Shown: piece by piece, positions 6,471 through 9,083 of the stretch
Layout: the number at the start of each line of letters is the position of its first letter
How positions within the stretch are numbered: position 1 is the stretch's first letter
NCBI GenBank assembly: GCA_018716005.1
Contig: DVKN01000108.1
Coordinates: 1-9,083, forward strand
Direction of reading: 5' to 3'
Length of the DNA: 9,083 bases
From: Candidatus Scatomorpha stercoravium
Lineage (GTDB): Bacteria; Bacillota; Clostridia; Oscillospirales; Oscillospiraceae
Notes under the pieces: model-generated
Databases searched by the model: none
Seen by the model: only the letters and a program-made list of their open reading frames with translations
What the model was told of the DNA's origin: nothing
Position numbers and translations under genes: made by a program

Positions 6471-6971
6471 ATGATAAAGAAAAAGGCCGCAGTCATCATG
6501 GGCAGCGACAGCGACTGGCCCGTCGTAGAAAAATGCGTCAAGCAGCTCCGCGAGCTCTCCATCCCCGTCGAGGCCCGCGTCATGAGCGCCCACCGCACGC
6601 CCGAGGAGGCGAGGGCGTTCGCGCTCGGCGCGCGTGAAAACGGCTTCGGCGTCATTATCGCCGCCGCGGGCAAGGCCGCGCATCTCGCCGGGGCCCTCGC
6701 CGCGAACAGCACGCTCCCCGTCATCGGCATCCCGATAAAGAGCAGCACGCTCGACGGCCTCGACGCCCTTCTCAGCACGGTGCAGATGCCCTCCGGCATA
6801 CCCGTCGCCACCGTCGCAATAGACGGGGCGCAGAACGCGGCCCTGCTGGCCGCCCAGATCCTCGCCGTGTCCGACGGCGAGCTCGCCGCGAAGCTCGACA
6901 AGATGCGCGCAGACATGACCGCCGCCACCCTCGCGAAGGACGCGGCGCTCCGGGAAAAGCTCAACGGTTAA
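6471..6971 (+). CDS. purE: 5-(carboxyamino)imidazole ribonucleotide mutase / AIR carboxylase (PurE)
   Basis: This 166-residue cytoplasmic protein makes CAIR in de novo purine synthesis. Signatures are MGSDSDWPVV (residues 10-19), MSAHRTPEE (38-46), AAAGKAAHLAGALAA (64-78) and MPSGIPVATVAIDGAQNAALLAAQIL. These cover the nucleotide and CO2-transfer pocket, and the length is normal. The AAHL pattern favours the class I mutase, which uses N5-CAIR made by PurK. The glycine loop reads AAAGK rather than the enterobacterial AGAGG, and no purK is visible in the window, so class II (direct AIR carboxylase) activity is not ruled out. The frame is open to 6438, but the ATG at 6471 is chosen for its GGAGGAG (6459-6465), 5 bases upstream. 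It is the first enzyme gene of the purine cluster, behind an attenuator-like leader. Confidence 0.95.
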   Translation: MIKKKAAVIMGSDSDWPVVEKCVKQLRELSIPVEARVMSAHRTPEEARAFALGARENGFGVIIAAAGKAAHLAGALAANSTLPVIGIPIKSSTLDGLDALLSTVQMPSGIPVATVAIDGAQNAALLAAQILAVSDGELAAKLDKMRADMTAATLAKDAALREKLNG

Positions 6972-6993
6972 TTAACTCAAGGAGGATAACATA

Positions 6994-7704
6994 GTGGAAA
7001 AGCGCGAACAGATGTACGAAGGCAAGGCCAAGAAGGTCTACGCCACCGACGACCCCGCCCTTTGCATCGTCTCCTACAAGGACGACGCCACCGCCTTCAA
7101 CGGCGAAAAGCGCGGCACCATCATGGGCAAGGGCGTTATCAACAACCGCCTCACCAACCGCCTCATGCGCCTTCTCATGGATAACGGCGTCCCGACCCAC
7201 TTCGTCGAGGAGCTCTCCGACCGCGACACCCTCGTCAAGCGCGTAGCCATCGTCCCCCTCGAGGTCATTATCCGCAACATCTCCGCCGGCAGCTTCGCCA
7301 AGCGCTACGGCGTCGAGGAGGGTATAGTCTTCGACGCGCCCACCATTGAGTTTTCCTATAAGAACGACGAGCTCGGCGACCCCCTCATGAACAGCTACCA
7401 CGCCCTCGCCCTCAAGCTCGCCACGGCCGAGGAGGTTGAGACGATAAAGGCCTATTCCTTCAAGATAAACGAGGTCCTCAAGGCCTTCCTGCTCGAGCAC
7501 GGCATAGAGCTCGTCGACTTCAAGCTCGAGTTCGGCCGCCTCGCCGACGGCACTATCGTCCTCGCCGACGAGATTAGCCCCGACACCTGCCGCTTCTGGG
7601 ACGTGAAGACCCACGAGAAGCTCGACAAAGACCGCTTCCGCCGCGACATGGGCGGCGTGGAAGACGCCTATCAGGAGGTTATGCGCCGCATCATCGGCGA
7701 CTGA
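6994..7704 (+). CDS. purC: Phosphoribosylaminoimidazole-succinocarboxamide synthase (SAICAR synthetase)
   Basis: This 236-residue protein joins aspartate to CAIR with ATP, the step directly after PurE. Signatures in order are MYEGKAKKVY (residues 6-15, ATP-binding start), KRGTIMGKGVINNRLTNRLM, VPLEVIIRNISAGSFAKRYG, PTIEFSYKNDELGDPLMN, ELVDFKLEFG and ILADEISPDTCRFWD. This is a complete bacterial PurC of normal length. The start is GTG, chosen because AAGGAGG (6979-6985) lies 8 bases upstream; the internal ATG at residue 6 has no such site. It begins 22 bases after purE and ends 5 bases before purF, so the three form one operon. Confidence 0.96.
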   Translation: MEKREQMYEGKAKKVYATDDPALCIVSYKDDATAFNGEKRGTIMGKGVINNRLTNRLMRLLMDNGVPTHFVEELSDRDTLVKRVAIVPLEVIIRNISAGSFAKRYGVEEGIVFDAPTIEFSYKNDELGDPLMNSYHALALKLATAEEVETIKAYSFKINEVLKAFLLEHGIELVDFKLEFGRLADGTIVLADEISPDTCRFWDVKTHEKLDKDRFRRDMGGVEDAYQEVMRRIIGD

Positions 7705-7709
7705 GCAAT

Positions 7710-9083
7710 ATGGAAACGCAATACTTTGATAAGCTGCACGAGGAGTGCGGCGTCTTCGGCGTCCTCACCCGCTCCCACGGCGAGGATGTCGTCCCCATGA
7801 CCTACCGCGCCCTCTACGCGCTCCAGCACCGCGGCCAGGAGAGCTGCGGCATCGCGATAAACGACGACGGCGTCATAACCGGCTACAAGGACGTCGGCCT
7901 CGTGAACGACGTCTTCACCGAGGACGTCATGCGCCGCCTGCCGCGCGGCGAGATGGCGATAGGCCACTGCCGCTACGGCACGACCGGCGGCCGCACGCGC
8001 GAGAACGCCCAGCCCATAGTCATACGCCACATAAAGGGCGGCATGGCCCTCGCGCACAACGGCAACCTCACGAACGCGAGCGAGCTGCGCGAGGAGCTCG
8101 AGCTCAAGGGCGCCATCTTTTCCTCTACCTCCGACAGCGAGGTCATAAGCTACGTCATTACCCGCGAGCGGCTGCGCACGGGCTCCATCGAGCAGGCCGT
8201 CTGCTCCGCCATGGACTATCTCAAGGGCGCGTACTCCCTCGCCATCATGTCCCCGCGCAAGCTCATCGCCGCGCGCGACCCCATGGGCTTCCGCCCGCTC
8301 TGCATAGGCGAGACGGCAGACGGCTGGGCCATAGCCAGCGAGAGCTGCGCCCTCGACGCCATAGGCGCGAAGTTCCTGCGCGACGTCGAGCCCGGCGAGA
8401 TAGTGACCATATCCCGCGACGGCATAGAGTCCGACCGCAGCCACTGCGGCGGGAAGACGGCCGAGTGCGTCTTCGAGTTCATCTACTTCGCGCGCCCCGA
8501 CTCCGTGATAGACGGCAGCTGCGTCCACACGGCGCGCCAGAGGGCGGGCGCCTTCCTCGCGCTCGAGCACCCCGTGCAGGCGGACGTCGTCATCGGCGTA
8601 CCCGACTCCGGCCTCGACGCCGCCCTCGGCTACGCGAAGCAGAGCGGCATACCCTACGGCGTCGGCTTCGTCAAGAACAAGTACATCGGCCGCACCTTCA
8701 TCCAGCCCGGGCAGACCCGCCGCGAGAACGCCGTGAGGATAAAGCTCAACGTCGTCGCCTCCACCGTGCGCGATAAGCGCGTGATACTCGTCGACGATTC
8801 GATAGTCCGAGGCACGACCATAGCCCGCATAGTCGACCTCCTGCGCGAGGCCGGGGCAAAGGAGGTCCACGTGCGCCTCTCCGCGCCGCCCTTCCTCTAT
8901 CCCTGTTACTTCGGCACGGACATCGACAGCCGCGACAACCTCATCGCCGCGCAGCACACGATAGAGGAGATACGCGAGATAATCGGCGTCGACTCTATCG
9001 GCTACCTCAGCTGCGAGAACGTCCACAAGCTGGCCGACAACGCGCACCTCAATTTCTGCGCGGCCTGCTTCACCGGCGATTAC
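7710..9083 (+). CDS. purF: Amidophosphoribosyltransferase (glutamine PRPP amidotransferase), 3' partial
   Basis: The frame is open for 458 codons to the window edge and ends CAACFTGDY, usually close to the C-terminus, so only a few codons are missing. It makes phosphoribosylamine from PRPP and glutamine, the first committed purine step. It starts METQYFDKLHEE and then Cys13-Gly-Val-Phe-Gly. Cys13 should become the N-terminal nucleophile after removal of a 12-residue propeptide. The glutaminase half contains LQHRGQES, GHCRYGTTG and AHNGNLTN. The transferase half holds GVPDSG and the PRPP loop VILVDDSIVRGTT (358-370). Cys253, Cys399, Cys450 and Cys453 match the four [4Fe-4S] ligands of the oxygen-sensitive B. 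subtilis-type enzyme, fitting an anaerobe. No good Shine-Dalgarno sits near the ATG. The nearest, AGGAGG, is about 30 bases upstream inside purC, so translation is probably coupled to purC. ATA is used for well over half of its isoleucines. Confidence 0.96.
   Translation, partial: METQYFDKLHEECGVFGVLTRSHGEDVVPMTYRALYALQHRGQESCGIAINDDGVITGYKDVGLVNDVFTEDVMRRLPRGEMAIGHCRYGTTGGRTRENAQPIVIRHIKGGMALAHNGNLTNASELREELELKGAIFSSTSDSEVISYVITRERLRTGSIEQAVCSAMDYLKGAYSLAIMSPRKLIAARDPMGFRPLCIGETADGWAIASESCALDAIGAKFLRDVEPGEIVTISRDGIESDRSHCGGKTAECVFEFIYFARPDSVIDGSCVHTARQRAGAFLALEHPVQADVVIGVPDSGLDAALGYAKQSGIPYGVGFVKNKYIGRTFIQPGQTRRENAVRIKLNVVASTVRDKRVILVDDSIVRGTTIARIVDLLREAGAKEVHVRLSAPPFLYPCYFGTDIDSRDNLIAAQHTIEEIREIIGVDSIGYLSCENVHKLADNAHLNFCAACFTGDY

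Noticed and set aside
6284..6637. A 117-codon frame starting at the ATG at 6284 and running into purE
   Set aside because: The start lies in or before the predicted transcript start, lacks a ribosome site, and the protein is an Arg/His-rich shadow of purE. The ORF at 6312 fits the AAGGAGG much better.
7671..9047. A 458-codon open frame on the - strand opposite purF
   Set aside because: Same compositional artefact; the + strand encodes an unmistakable PurF with all catalytic and cluster residues.

Overview
The window reads as a compact stretch of chromosome from a GC-rich strict anaerobe. A Clostridia-type Firmicute (Oscillospirales-like) is my best guess, with Synergistota as an alternative. 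The grounds are: nearly every gene has a strong AGGAGG-type ribosome binding site; TTG and GTG starts are used beside ATG; there is a ferredoxin-linked 2-oxoacid oxidoreductase and an acetyl-CoA hydrolase/transferase-family CoA-transferase; and PurF is of the iron-sulfur (Bacillus-like) type. All genes I can support lie on the + strand. I cannot place the genus from sequence alone. I see no mobile element, tRNA, rRNA or CRISPR array.

Bases 1-4621 look like an organic-acid or amino-acid fermentation block. It opens with the 3' part of a CoA-transferase gene, which seems to lack an internal segment of roughly 85-95 residues including the region that normally holds the catalytic glutamate. After a 72-base gap come four tightly packed genes for a 2-oxoacid:ferredoxin oxidoreductase, in the order ferredoxin-like delta, alpha (VorB), TPP-binding beta, gamma. 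They overlap or nearly touch, so they are almost certainly one transcript and one complex. A hairpin without a U-tract separates them from an MFS carboxylate-type transporter. A second, clearly paralogous MFS gene follows at 4819-6060 after a 197-base gap that contains two terminator-like hairpins. The likely logic (inference) is import or export of carboxylates, oxidative decarboxylation of a 2-oxoacid to acyl-CoA with reduction of ferredoxin, and transfer of CoA to another acid.

A strong intrinsic terminator at 6098-6130 closes that block. Bases 6131-6470 carry two further inverted repeats, a good sigma-70-type promoter (TTGAGT-17-TAAAAT), a possible 30-codon leader peptide with an excellent Shine-Dalgarno sequence, and a GC-rich hairpin followed by six T just before purE. 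This arrangement looks like an attenuated leader for a purine operon.

Bases 6471-9083 are the start of that operon: purE (CAIR formation), purC (SAICAR synthase) and purF (first committed step), the last cut by the window edge a few codons short of its expected end. purK is not present here.

The points most worth a second look are the internally deleted CoA-transferase, the undescribed-looking leader peptide and attenuator ahead of purE, and heavy use of the isoleucine codon ATA in an otherwise GC-rich coding style.
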